A stretch of 64,000 nt of DNA, from assembly GCA_011390635.1 (NCBI GenBank), contig JAABSA010000015.1, positions 22,253 through 86,252 of the forward strand, given 5' to 3'. Origin of the DNA: Desulfotignum sp. (lineage in GTDB: Bacteria > Desulfobacterota > Desulfobacteria > Desulfobacterales > Desulfobacteraceae). The translations under genes and the position numbers were made by a program. A model generated the notes under the pieces. That model was not told the DNA's origin and ran no database searches. It saw nothing but the letters and a program-made list of their open reading frames with translations. This document shows, in pieces, positions 36,433 to 45,148 of this stretch. The stretch's first letter is position 1, and each line of letters starts with the position of its first letter.

Positions 36433-38790
36433 ATGGATGATATCAGCCACGCCTCTTCTTCCACCATTTCAACCAATGATATCCCCGGTACGATTCCCAT
36501 CCTTCCCATCGTCGATACCAATCTGTTTCCCAAAATGGTGCTGCCCTTGGTGTTGATCCAGAAAGAAGCCATCGACCTTATTGATGAAGCCATGGCAGGC
36601 AGCCGGATGCTTGGCCTGCTGCTGTCCAGACGGTCTGATCTGGATTCAAAACACACGGCCGACGATCTGTATCGCGTCGGTACCGTAGCCATGATTTTAA
36701 AAATGTCCAAAATGGAGGATGAAAAAGCCCAGCTGCTTATCCAGGGTCTGAACCGGTTCAAAGTGACGAAATTTCTCCAGGGAAAGCCGTATTTACAGGC
36801 AGATATTGCGGTTCTGACCTGTAAAAATGCGGACCGGAGCATTGAAAATCGCGCCCTCATGGCCAATATCGCAGAACAATATGAAAAAATCGTCAATTTG
36901 TCGCCCGGCCTGCCCAATGAAATGGCACGGATGATTAAATCCCTGCAGGATCCCAATGTTCTGGCTGATATGGTTGCTTCCACCATCAATGCCCCGGTCA
37001 GGGAAAAACAAAAAGTGATAGAATTGACCGATGTGAAAAAACGGTTGAAAAAAGTCACCCGTCTGGTGAATGACCAGCTGGAAATACTGGAAATGGGATC
37101 CAAGATCCAGAATCAGGTAAAAGAAGATATGGACAAGCAGCAGCGTGAATATTATCTGCGCCAGCAGCTCAAGGCCATAAGGGAGGAACTGGGGGAAACA
37201 GAAGGTGAACGCGTGGAAATCCGCGAATACCAGGCCCTTATAAAGAAAAATCACCTGCCGGAGGAAGCCCGGAAAGAAGCAGAAAGGGAACTTTTGCGCC
37301 TGTCCCGGATGCATCCTTCATCTTCGGAATATGTGGTGGCATCCAGCTATCTGGACTGGCTCACAACTCTTCCCTGGCAAAAGGCATCAAAGGATATGCT
37401 GGATATCAAATCAGCCCGCCGCATATTGAACCAGGACCACCATGGTCTGGAAAAGCCCAAAAAACGGATCCTCGAATATCTGGCTGTGCGAAAACTCAAA
37501 AAAGATTCTAAAGGGCCTATCCTTTGTTTTGCAGGTCCCCCCGGTACCGGAAAAACCTCTCTGGGCCGCTCCATTGCAAAGGCCCTGGGCAGAAAGTTTG
37601 TGCGTATTTCCCTGGGGGGGGTACGGGATGAAGCAGAGATCCGGGGACATCGCCGGACCTATGTGGGGGCCCTGCCCGGCCGTATTATCCAGAATATCCG
37701 GAAAGCAGGCAAAAAAAACCCTGTGTTCATGCTGGATGAAATCGACAAGGTGGATTCCTCCTACCACGGAGATCCTTCCTCGGCCCTGCTGGAAGTGCTG
37801 GACCCTGAGCAGAATTATTCCTTTACCGACCATTACCTGGATGTGTCCTTTGATCTTTCCGATGTGATATTTTTGACCACTGCCAACGTGCTTCACACCA
37901 TCCCCGGGCCTCTGCGGGACCGCATGGAGGTGCTGGAACTCAACGGGTATACCGAGGATGAAAAACAAAAAATAGCCACCCGGTACCTTATTCCACGACA
38001 GCGGGAAGCAAACGGCCTTACTGCCGGCCAGATTCGTTTCACAGCCGGTGCCGTGAAAAAAATCATCACCGGTTATACAAGAGAATCGGGCCTGCGGAAC
38101 CTGGAACGTCAGATCGGGGCAGTGTGCCGGGGGGTGGCTGCCAAGATAGCGGAAGAAGAAGTAACCCATCTGGTCATCACGAAAGAGGATCTTCACGAAT
38201 ACCTGGGACCGGACCAGAACATGCCGGATCTGGCCCTGCGCATCAAGACCCCCGGAGTGGCAGTGGGTCTTGCCTGGACCCCGGTGGGGGGTGAAATTTT
38301 ATTTGTGGAGGCGGTTGCCATGAAAGGGGGCAAGGGAATGACCCTCACCGGCCAGCTGGGGGATGTCATGAAAGAATCCGCCACCACGGCCTTGAGTTTT
38401 ATCCGGTCCCATGCCGGAGAACTGGGAGTGGATGAATCCTTTTTTGATACCCATGATATCCATGTTCATGTGCCGGCCGGATCCATTCCCAAGGACGGCC
38501 CTTCGGCCGGTGTAACCATGCTGGCGGCCCTGGTTTCGTTGGTTACCGGGAAAAAGGTTCGGCCCCGGCTGGCCATGACCGGTGAAATAACCCTCAGAGG
38601 CGAGATACTGCCTGTGGGCGGGGTCAAGGAAAAAATTATTGCCGCCCACAGGGCCGGCATCCGGTCTGTTATTCTGCCGTTATGGAACAAAAAAGACATG
38701 GAAGATATACCCCGGCATATCCAGGAGCAGATGAGCTTTTTTTTCACCGATAAAATGGAAGATGTAATCTTACACGCATTTGACCCATGA
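36433..38790 (+). CDS. lon: ATP-dependent Lon protease
   Basis: 785 residues, matching E. coli Lon (784). The N-terminal substrate-binding domain (about 20-220) is followed by a coiled-coil linker, the AAA+ domain with Walker A GPPGTGKTSLG (about 365) and FMLDEIDKV, and the protease domain with the catalytic Ser in KDGPSAGVTM and Lys in GGVKEKIIAAHRAG. It degrades unfolded and regulatory proteins in the cytoplasm. It follows hsp20 closely and its stop overlaps the rlpA start (ATGA). AAAGGA precedes the start. An early PILPIVDTNLFPKMVLPLVL segment is the typical Lon N terminus. Confidence 0.97.
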   Translation: MDDISHASSSTISTNDIPGTIPILPIVDTNLFPKMVLPLVLIQKEAIDLIDEAMAGSRMLGLLLSRRSDLDSKHTADDLYRVGTVAMILKMSKMEDEKAQLLIQGLNRFKVTKFLQGKPYLQADIAVLTCKNADRSIENRALMANIAEQYEKIVNLSPGLPNEMARMIKSLQDPNVLADMVASTINAPVREKQKVIELTDVKKRLKKVTRLVNDQLEILEMGSKIQNQVKEDMDKQQREYYLRQQLKAIREELGETEGERVEIREYQALIKKNHLPEEARKEAERELLRLSRMHPSSSEYVVASSYLDWLTTLPWQKASKDMLDIKSARRILNQDHHGLEKPKKRILEYLAVRKLKKDSKGPILCFAGPPGTGKTSLGRSIAKALGRKFVRISLGGVRDEAEIRGHRRTYVGALPGRIIQNIRKAGKKNPVFMLDEIDKVDSSYHGDPSSALLEVLDPEQNYSFTDHYLDVSFDLSDVIFLTTANVLHTIPGPLRDRMEVLELNGYTEDEKQKIATRYLIPRQREANGLTAGQIRFTAGAVKKIITGYTRESGLRNLERQIGAVCRGVAAKIAEEEVTHLVITKEDLHEYLGPDQNMPDLALRIKTPGVAVGLAWTPVGGEILFVEAVAMKGGKGMTLTGQLGDVMKESATTALSFIRSHAGELGVDESFFDTHDIHVHVPAGSIPKDGPSAGVTMLAALVSLVTGKKVRPRLAMTGEITLRGEILPVGGVKEKIIAAHRAGIRSVILPLWNKKDMEDIPRHIQEQMSFFFTDKMEDVILHAFDP

Positions 38791-39596
38791 TACAAAAATA
38801 TACAACACTGTATTCCAGTATAATGAGCCTGTTGATCCTGGTTTTTTTCTGTCTGCTGCATGCCGGATGTTCAAAATCCCTTGATTCCGAACCCTATGAC
38901 AGGGGGCATACGCCGCCATCCCAGAAACAGCCCGGCAAAGTGCCGGCCACCCAGCGGCCCTATTCGGTCTTTGGCCAGAATTATACACCCATCGCCAGCG
39001 CTGAGGGGTTTGTTCAAATGGGCCTGGCCTCCTGGTACGGCAAAAAATTCCACGGCCGCAAAACCGCCAACGGGGAAATTTATGACATGTATGCCATGAC
39101 AGCGGCCCACAAGACATTGCCCATGAATACCTGGGTGGAAGTGCACAACCTTGATACCAATCGTAAAATCCGGGTACGGATCAATGACCGGGGTCCCTTT
39201 GTCACAGGCAGGGTCATCGATCTTTCCTATACCGGGGCCAAACGTATCAATATGCTGGGTCCGGGCACTGCCAGAGTAAGGGTGACGGCCCTGGGTGCGG
39301 CCACAGCCTATTCCAAAACAACACACGCACCGGTGTCCTTTAGACAGCTGGATTACTGGAAGGGCAATTTCACCGTCCAGGTGGGGGCATTCCAGGTAGA
39401 AGCCAATGCGCAACATTTTAAGGAAAAATTATCCAAATCCTATCTGAACGCCCATATTATGGTGCATAAAGATTACCGGGGCACCTTTTATCGGGTGCGC
39501 ATCGGCCGGTTTTCCAATCTCAAGGATGCCGAACGGTTCAGTGACAGCCTGGTGACAAATGACGGGTTTGACCAGGCCTTTGCCGTTGCGGAGTAG
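38787..39596 (+). CDS. rlpA: RlpA-like septal/peptidoglycan lipoprotein with SPOR domain
   Basis: 269 residues. The N terminus has a lipoprotein signal with lipobox LHAGC (Cys near residue 29). The double-psi beta-barrel domain (about 78-165) includes GLASWYGKKFHGRKTANGE and INDRGPFVTGRVIDLSYTGA, with the conserved His and Asp of RlpA lytic transglycosylases. The SPOR domain (about 193-265) binds denuded glycan at the septum. The protein should sit in the outer membrane and trim peptidoglycan. It starts within the lon stop codon, an unusual pairing, so it may be translationally coupled to lon. Confidence 0.92.
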   Translation: MIQKYTTLYSSIMSLLILVFFCLLHAGCSKSLDSEPYDRGHTPPSQKQPGKVPATQRPYSVFGQNYTPIASAEGFVQMGLASWYGKKFHGRKTANGEIYDMYAMTAAHKTLPMNTWVEVHNLDTNRKIRVRINDRGPFVTGRVIDLSYTGAKRINMLGPGTARVRVTALGAATAYSKTTHAPVSFRQLDYWKGNFTVQVGAFQVEANAQHFKEKLSKSYLNAHIMVHKDYRGTFYRVRIGRFSNLKDAERFSDSLVTNDGFDQAFAVAE

Positions 39597-39683
39597 AGGA
39601 ATGGCTGATTTTGTTTTTCCGGCCCTGAAACGGTATAGACAGGATCTGTCCCTGTGGATCGTTACCCTATGGGAATCAGCGCC

Positions 39684-41819
39684 ATGATCACCATCAAAGG
39701 GGTGTTGTCCCGCCTGACATATCAGAACCCGGACAACCAGTATACCGTGTGCCGCATTCAGGTGGAAAAGATACAGGATCCCATCACTGTGGTGGGGTAT
39801 CTGGCAGGGGTGGCAGAAGGGGAAACCCTGACCCTGAAAGGCCAGTGGGCATCCCATCCCAAATATGGGGATCAGTTCAAGGCAGATGTCTATGAAGTGA
39901 CGCTGCCAGCCACGGTTTCCGGTATCCGCAAATACCTGGGATCCGGCATGATCAAAGGAATCAGCAAGTCCCTGGCAGACCGCATTGTGGACAAATTCCA
40001 GGAACAGACTCTGGAAATCATTGAAAATCAGCCGGAAAAACTCATGGAGATTACCGGCATCGCCAAGGGCAAGCAGCAGCTGATCCTAAAAGCCTGGAAC
40101 ACCCACCATGCCGTGCGCCGGGTGATGCAGTTTTTGCAGGAAAACAATGTCAATGTGGCCCATGCCGGCCTGATCCTCAAAACTTATGGCCCGGGCGCTC
40201 TGTCAGTTCTGGAAACCGATCCCTATCGTATTGCAAAGGATATCCCGGCCATCGGGTTTGCCACGGCAGATGCAGTGGCCCGGGCCAAAGGCGTTGAAAA
40301 AACCGATGAGACCCGCCTGCAGGCATGTCTTCTTTGTCAGCTCCTTTCTTTTGAAGGGGACGGCCATGTGTATGCAGTCAAAGAAGAATTGTGCTTTGCC
40401 TGCGCCCGTCTGGCAGGTGTTGATCCGGACCTTTTTCCGCCTGTCCTGGAGGTTTTGGCAGACACCAACGAGATCCGGATCCAAGATGACCGGGTATACC
40501 TGATCCGCCTGTTCAAAGCGGAAAAAGGCATTGCAGACCGGCTTTGCGCATTGCTTTCCATACAGGTGCCGGAACATACGATTTCCAGTGATGAGATCCT
40601 GGAACAGGTGCTGACCGGCATGGCTGTAAAATTGTCTGATGAGCAGCTGGAAGTGGTCGGCCAGGTGATGGCCCAGAAGGTATCGGTGATCACCGGGGGG
40701 CCCGGTACCGGCAAAACCACCCTGGTGCGGGCCCTTTGCCAGGTGTTCAAACACCTGCGTCTCACCGTTGTCCTGGCAGCCCCCACTGGCAGGGCTGCCA
40801 GGCGCCTGGCGGAGACCACCGGCAAAAAAGCCTTTACCCTGCACAAACTGCTGGGATTTGACACGGAGCAGGGCACAGTGGAGCGTAATTTCACCAACCC
40901 ATTGAATCTGGATGTGTTTGTGGTGGATGAAGCCAGCATGGTGGACACCCAGCTCATGTTTCATCTGGTGGAGGCCATGCCGCCTGCTGCCAGCCTGATT
41001 CTGGTGGGGGATACCTTTCAGCTGCCCTCGGTGGGACCGGGCAATGTGTTGTCCGATATCATGGCATCGGGCCGGATCCGGGTGTTTGCCCTGACCAAAA
41101 TTTTCCGCCAGGCCATGGAAAGCCCTATTGTGCGCCATGCCCATGAGATCCGCAACGGCCGGATGCCCGATTTCAAGGCAAAGGAATGCCAGGGGTTGTC
41201 GGAATTTTATTTTATTGAAAACCAGCACAGCGAAAAAGTGGTCACCACCATTCTGGAGCTGTGTGCCAAACGCATCCCCAGCACCTTTCCCCATATCATT
41301 GATCTTCAGGTGCTCACCCCCATGCACCGGGGAGAGGCCGGCACCATAAACCTGAACCAGCAGCTCCAGGCGGTGCTGAACCCGGGCAAAGGAGGAATCG
41401 ACAGTCACGGCATCACTTTCCGGCCCGGGGACAAGGTGATGCATCTGAAAAACAATTATGAAAAAGAGGTGTTCAACGGCGACATCGGTCAGGTCATCGA
41501 GGTGTCTAAATCAGACGGCAGCGTCATGGTGGATTATGACGGCCGCACCGTGTCCTATGACCTGCTGGACCTGGATGAACTCACACTGGCCTATGCCATC
41601 TCGGTGCACAAATCCCAGGGGTCGGAATACGGGGCGGTCATCATCGCCCTGACCATGGCCCATTATCCCCTGCTCCAGCGCAACCTTTTGTATACCGCGC
41701 TTACCCGGGGAAAACACCTGGTGATCATTGTGGGATCTTCCCGGGCCGTTCACATGGCCTTTGATAACAACCGCACCAACCTGCGCCGATCAGGGCTCAA
41801 AGACCGTCTGGCTTCCTGA
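39684..41819 (+). CDS. recD2: RecD2-type ATP-dependent DNA helicase
   Basis: 711 residues, the length of RecD2 (about 720-740). The N-terminal region carries the OB-like and helix-hairpin-helix segments (LIDKF-like LADRIVDKFQEQTLEII; GIGFATADAVA-like). The helicase 1A domain begins with Walker A GGPGTGKTTLVRAL (about residue 342), then VVDEASMVD (Walker B), and the C terminus has AYAISVHKSQGSEY. It is a 5'-3' helicase acting without RecBC. Three in-frame starts are possible (39654 GTG, 39669 ATG, 39684 ATG); the last best fits the family N terminus and has GGGA 10 bases before. Part of its 3' end is duplicated at 46756-46807. Confidence 0.92.
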   Translation: MITIKGVLSRLTYQNPDNQYTVCRIQVEKIQDPITVVGYLAGVAEGETLTLKGQWASHPKYGDQFKADVYEVTLPATVSGIRKYLGSGMIKGISKSLADRIVDKFQEQTLEIIENQPEKLMEITGIAKGKQQLILKAWNTHHAVRRVMQFLQENNVNVAHAGLILKTYGPGALSVLETDPYRIAKDIPAIGFATADAVARAKGVEKTDETRLQACLLCQLLSFEGDGHVYAVKEELCFACARLAGVDPDLFPPVLEVLADTNEIRIQDDRVYLIRLFKAEKGIADRLCALLSIQVPEHTISSDEILEQVLTGMAVKLSDEQLEVVGQVMAQKVSVITGGPGTGKTTLVRALCQVFKHLRLTVVLAAPTGRAARRLAETTGKKAFTLHKLLGFDTEQGTVERNFTNPLNLDVFVVDEASMVDTQLMFHLVEAMPPAASLILVGDTFQLPSVGPGNVLSDIMASGRIRVFALTKIFRQAMESPIVRHAHEIRNGRMPDFKAKECQGLSEFYFIENQHSEKVVTTILELCAKRIPSTFPHIIDLQVLTPMHRGEAGTINLNQQLQAVLNPGKGGIDSHGITFRPGDKVMHLKNNYEKEVFNGDIGQVIEVSKSDGSVMVDYDGRTVSYDLLDLDELTLAYAISVHKSQGSEYGAVIIALTMAHYPLLQRNLLYTALTRGKHLVIIVGSSRAVHMAFDNNRTNLRRSGLKDRLAS
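41765..41815 (+). repeat. Direct repeat copy 1 (recD2 3' end)
   Basis: This stretch, encoding the last residues of RecD2 (NRTNLRRSGLKDRLAS), recurs at 46756-46807. The core ACCAACCTGCGCC (41775-41787) and the following 18 bases to 41805 are identical in both copies apart from one inserted G in copy 2; the flanks show about six mismatches. Confidence 0.85.
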
Positions 41820-41907
41820 TTTTCCGTATGAAACCCACCGTAAGTACAAATCCTGTAACGTGAAACCCCGGAATCAAAACAATATATTGTAACGGGTTTA
41901 TCCCGCC

Positions 41908-42705
41908 TTACACACTCCAGTAAGGGCCTTCATTCCACAGCATGGGTTCGATTTTTTGATCTAAACCCATTTCAATATTGGTGCTGTCTTTAACAAAAAG
42001 AAAATGGTGAAGATTGGTTTCCGGAGCTTGATTCTGATACACATGCCTGAGTATCTCCTCAATCTCATCCAGGTTAAGTCTCAGGGCAACAGCAGGGTTA
42101 TTGTTGACCTCCGGATATGCCTTTACTGTTCCGGAGCGGATATCTTCGAACATGAGAACCTCTTTATATACCCGTTCGTGTTTCGGGTGCACAACAATCA
42201 CCAGGTCATCCAGTTCCAGATGTTCCATGGCATATTTGAGCATTATTTTGTTGCCGTGCATCAGGATGTTCTGTGATCCGTTCCGGTGTTCCGGATGGGT
42301 GGCAAGGCAGCCGACCTCTCCGATTTTTCTTCCCAAGGACCGCAAATGGTCCAGCTCCTGCCGATATATTGAATCCATGGGAAGCCCCCATTCAGAGTCG
42401 GGGAAAAGGCTTACGGTAAATGCGATGTCATCATGTTTTTTACCCACAAACACCGCTGTTTTTTCATGATAATGCTGTTTTAAAATTCTGCATGGCCCGG
42501 AACATTGCTCTTTGCTCACATATCCTTCTTGAATGTATACATCCTGGACAAGCTTAAGGGCCGTAAAAACATCACTGGCCTGGGTGGCCATACCAAAAGC
42601 ATAGTGCTGCATTGCAAGATCATCAATTCGTATGATCTGCCGCAGCTGGTCGGTTTGAAATTCCAGAGAGCTGTTCATGTTAAGGGAAGAGGCAAGTTGG
42701 TTCAT
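41908..42705 (-). CDS. FeeM-like N-acyl amino acid synthase (GNAT fold)
   Basis: 265 residues. After an N-terminal ~45 residues, an acyltransferase-like domain runs to about 220. SLFPDSEWGLPMDSIYRQEL followed by DHLRSLGRKIGEVGCLATHP matches the FeeM/autoinducer-synthase-like pattern (substrate-pocket GLPMD, then E..LR..GR...EV..LA). FeeM enzymes join long-chain acyl groups from acyl-ACP to amino acids; a signalling or membrane-active lipid is the likely product, but acyl chain and amino acid cannot be told. It lies downstream of the kinase-lipoprotein-regulator genes in the same orientation, across a 481-base control region with 22-bp repeats, inside the proposed insert. Confidence 0.72.
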   Translation of the reverse strand: MNQLASSLNMNSSLEFQTDQLRQIIRIDDLAMQHYAFGMATQASDVFTALKLVQDVYIQEGYVSKEQCSGPCRILKQHYHEKTAVFVGKKHDDIAFTVSLFPDSEWGLPMDSIYRQELDHLRSLGRKIGEVGCLATHPEHRNGSQNILMHGNKIMLKYAMEHLELDDLVIVVHPKHERVYKEVLMFEDIRSGTVKAYPEVNNNPAVALRLNLDEIEEILRHVYQNQAPETNLHHFLFVKDSTNIEMGLDQKIEPMLWNEGPYWSV

Positions 42706-42752
42706 TTTGAGGCACCGTTATGTTATAGGGTTGACTGCACATTCAAATCATC

Positions 42753-42832
42753 ATGTATATTCCCGCAAGTATATATGTATATTGTCGCAAGTGAATATGT
42801 ATATTGCCGCAAGTATATATGTATATTGCCGT
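42753..42832. repeat. 22-bp tandem repeats (3 full copies and a partial)
   Basis: Copies at 42753-42774, 42775-42796 and 42797-42818 follow the form ATGTATATTnnCGCAAGTnnAT, and a partial fourth copy starts at 42819. Two to four positions differ between copies. Each unit is itself roughly palindromic around GCCGC, and the 22-bp period equals two helical turns, so binding sites on one DNA face are plausible. They end 48 bases from the FeeM-like start codon. Confidence 0.85.
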
Positions 42833-43050
42833 ATGCCGCATGTGTATAGCAATAATGGTACCAATACGGTTTTCAGGATCAAAATCATTTTAATCCCGGC
42901 CGTATTTTGATAATATTCTATATAATTTCAATATGTTGAATAAAAATACGGAAGGACGGCGGAAGGGTTTGTCCATTTGCGCCGGTCCCGGGGATCACCC
43001 GTTTTGTGAAGGGAAAACCGGACACCGCAGATTGAATTGCCGATTGAATT

Positions 43051-43083
43051 ACGTATAACTATCTGAATGAAAACGTTATACGT
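43051..43083. promoter_or_regulatory. Inverted repeat, candidate operator
   Basis: ACGTATAAC (43051-43059) and GTTATACGT (43075-43083) are perfect complements spaced by 15 bases, located between the response-regulator stop and the 22-bp repeats. Confidence 0.4.
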
Positions 43084-43186
43084 GATGATTGCCTGGTGTG
43101 TGAAAAAAAGGTCACTCTTGGTGCCATATGCGGTATTTTTTTTATAAAACCAGGCCGGTCAACGGTATTGCATGGCTGTATGGAAT

Positions 43187-44551
43187 TTACTGCACACCAT
43201 CCCGGAAATTCTCAGGCTCAAGGCCGCATTTTTTTATTTGATCATAAAAATCGGCCCGGTATTTTCCGGCCAGTTTTGCTGCCTGGCTGACATTTCCCCG
43301 GGTCAGGGTCAGCAATTGACTGAGGTATTGCTTTTCAAAATCAAGTTTTGCTTCCTTGAACGGTTTAAGGTTCTCAGCCGAATCATCCGGCCCGGTCATA
43401 ATCAGATCGGGTGAGATTACCGGAGTCTGGGACATGGCCACACAATATTCAACTACATTTTTCAGTTCCCGGACATTTCCGGGCCAAGGGGCACTGGATA
43501 ATTTTTTCATGGCCTCCGGCGAAAACTGCCGCACATTTTTTTCCATTTTCTGCCTGAAGCTGTCCAGGAAAAACTGCGCAAGAACAGGGATACAGGCCCG
43601 GCGTTCCCTCAGCGGCGGCAGGGTGAAGGGAATGACGCGAATCCGGTAATACAGGTCTTCCCTGAAATTGCCACGGGCCACCTCATCTGTCAGATTTTTA
43701 TTGGTGGCCGCAATAATGCGGGCCTTAAACGCAATCTTTTTATTTCCGCCAAGGGGATAAAACTCATTTTCCTGCAGCACCCGGAGCAGTTTGGCCTGCA
43801 GAGAAATCGGTATTTCCGTGATCTCATCAAAGAAAAAGGTTCCATTTTGCGCCTGCTCTAAAAACCCGTTCTTGTCCCTGTCTGCGCCGGTAAAAGCGCC
43901 TCGTCTCACACCGAAAAGCTCGCTTTCAAACAGGGATTCAGGAATAGCAGCACAGTTGACGGCAATGAACGGGGAATTTTTTCTGGGGCTGGCCACATGG
44001 ATGGATTTGGCCATCAACTCTTTTCCAGTGCCGCTTTCTCCTTCCAGCAGAATATTGGAATCGGTTTTGGCCGCAAGGACAATGGCTTTCAGCACGGAAA
44101 TCATTTTTTCATCTTTGGCAATGATATTTTTAAAACCGAATTTTTCATGCAGCATGCTGCGCAGCGCCTTGATCTCTTCGGACAGTTTGTTCTTTTCAAG
44201 GCAAAGCCTTACATGGTTGAGCAGCTCATTGTCATCATCAAACGGTTTCGTCAGGTAGCTGTCCGCCCCTTTCTGGATGGCACTGACTGCTTTTTGGATC
44301 GTACCATATGCGGTCAGGATGATGACGGCCATTTCAGGATTGATCCGTTTAAGAGAAATCATCAGGTCAATGCCGTTTTCATCCCTGAGCTGATAATCGA
44401 TTACAGCAAGGTCGAAATGGCCGGCTTCAAGAGCTGCCATGGCATCCTGGCCATTGGTAACATCCGTTACCCTGTAATTATCCGCTTCGAGCCTCATTTT
44501 GAGAATTCTGAGCAGGGCCGGATCATCATCAACGATGAGTATTTTCTCCAT
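43187..44551 (-). CDS. Sigma-54-dependent response regulator (GlrR/QseF-like)
   Basis: 454 residues. Receiver domain (1-120) with ILIVDDDP and the phospho-acceptor Asp in LAVIDYQLRDENG; AAA+ domain (about 140-370) with Walker A LEGESGTGKEL, the GAFTGA loop and FFFDEITEIP; C-terminal Fis-type helix-turn-helix (about 410-445). The start at 44551 is chosen for AAAGGA nine bases upstream. The gene order kinase, lipoprotein, regulator is that of enterobacterial glrK-qseG-glrR, and the length matches GlrR (about 444). Once phosphorylated it should activate sigma-54 promoters; the FeeM-like gene next downstream is the obvious candidate target (inference). Confidence 0.9.
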   Translation of the reverse strand: MEKILIVDDDPALLRILKMRLEADNYRVTDVTNGQDAMAALEAGHFDLAVIDYQLRDENGIDLMISLKRINPEMAVIILTAYGTIQKAVSAIQKGADSYLTKPFDDDNELLNHVRLCLEKNKLSEEIKALRSMLHEKFGFKNIIAKDEKMISVLKAIVLAAKTDSNILLEGESGTGKELMAKSIHVASPRKNSPFIAVNCAAIPESLFESELFGVRRGAFTGADRDKNGFLEQAQNGTFFFDEITEIPISLQAKLLRVLQENEFYPLGGNKKIAFKARIIAATNKNLTDEVARGNFREDLYYRIRVIPFTLPPLRERRACIPVLAQFFLDSFRQKMEKNVRQFSPEAMKKLSSAPWPGNVRELKNVVEYCVAMSQTPVISPDLIMTGPDDSAENLKPFKEAKLDFEKQYLSQLLTLTRGNVSQAAKLAGKYRADFYDQIKKCGLEPENFRDGVQ

Positions 44552-44587
44552 AGTATTTTTCCTTTGGATGTGACCGATTCTCAATGT

Positions 44588-45148
44588 TCATCGCGGTGTC
44601 ATGGCTTTGTCCGGACTTTCCCGGCCGGGTGCCTTTACCCTGTTCAGGTCGATTTGTTTTAACTGGAGAATCTGCTCCTCAAGAAGGTGTTTCTCGTGTT
44701 CAAGTTTTTTAACCTGCTCCGATAATTTTCCATTCTGTGTCATAAGACCCTCAATTCGCAGTTTATCCTCCTGCTGAAGCTGTGCTCTGGATTGAAGCTT
44801 TCTGGAAAGGGCCAGGATTCTCTCCTGGTCGGATATGATCCTGGCCAGAAAGTCCTGATTCATTTTTATCTGTCGGACATAATTGGCAACCACATTATCC
44901 CCGGCTTGAAAACGATTTTCATAATATTGGAGTAAGTGGTCGCTATCCTTTGCAGCAAGTTTGAATTCATTGTTTTCTATATGTTTTTCAACCGTATCCA
45001 GGTATTGTTCCTGCCGGGTATCAACCGTTACCGTCACCGGTCTGAATATGCTTGTGAAAAAGCAGCCCGGCAGAAAAAGCCCGCTTAAGAGGCAGCAGGC
45101 AATGTAAACAAAATTTTTGCGCCACTTGGTTCCTGATTTTGGGCCCAT
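44588..45148 (-). CDS. QseG-like coiled-coil lipoprotein
   Basis: 186 residues. A lipoprotein signal (KWRK, hydrophobic stretch, lipobox LPGC, Cys at about residue 29) is followed by a helical region with heptad character (about 115-165: LRIEGLMTQNGKLSEQVKKL, EHEKHLLEEQILQLKQIDL). Its place between the sensor kinase and sigma-54 regulator genes matches QseG/YfhG, the outer-membrane lipoprotein that interacts with the kinase in enterobacteria. GGAGG precedes the ATG, which supports the start even though it overlaps the kinase gene by 64 bases. It ends 36 bases before the regulator start. Confidence 0.78.
   Translation of the reverse strand: MGPKSGTKWRKNFVYIACCLLSGLFLPGCFFTSIFRPVTVTVDTRQEQYLDTVEKHIENNEFKLAAKDSDHLLQYYENRFQAGDNVVANYVRQIKMNQDFLARIISDQERILALSRKLQSRAQLQQEDKLRIEGLMTQNGKLSEQVKKLEHEKHLLEEQILQLKQIDLNRVKAPGRESPDKAMTPR

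Larger units (their letters stand above)
42706..43186. other. 481-base AT-rich control region
   Basis: No gene is seen. It holds the 22-bp tandem repeats (42753-42832), a duplicated GATTGAATT pair (about 43031-43051), a 9-bp perfect inverted repeat (43051-43083), and GCCTGGT/ACCAGGC arms (about 43091-43155). It could hide a small RNA, but I cannot show one. Confidence 0.5.

Noticed and set aside
40203..41444. 413-codon open frame antisense to recD2
   Set aside because: No motifs, His/Gln-rich composition typical of antisense translation; the helicase motifs are on the plus strand.
42753..42832. CRISPR array
   Set aside because: The 22-bp units are directly tandem with no spacers, and no cas gene is present.
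43112..43126. Sigma-54 promoter on the minus strand before the FeeM-like gene
   Set aside because: TGGCAC is a perfect -24 half, but the base pair at -12 is GA, not GC, and it lies over 400 bases from the start codon. Not strong enough to annotate.
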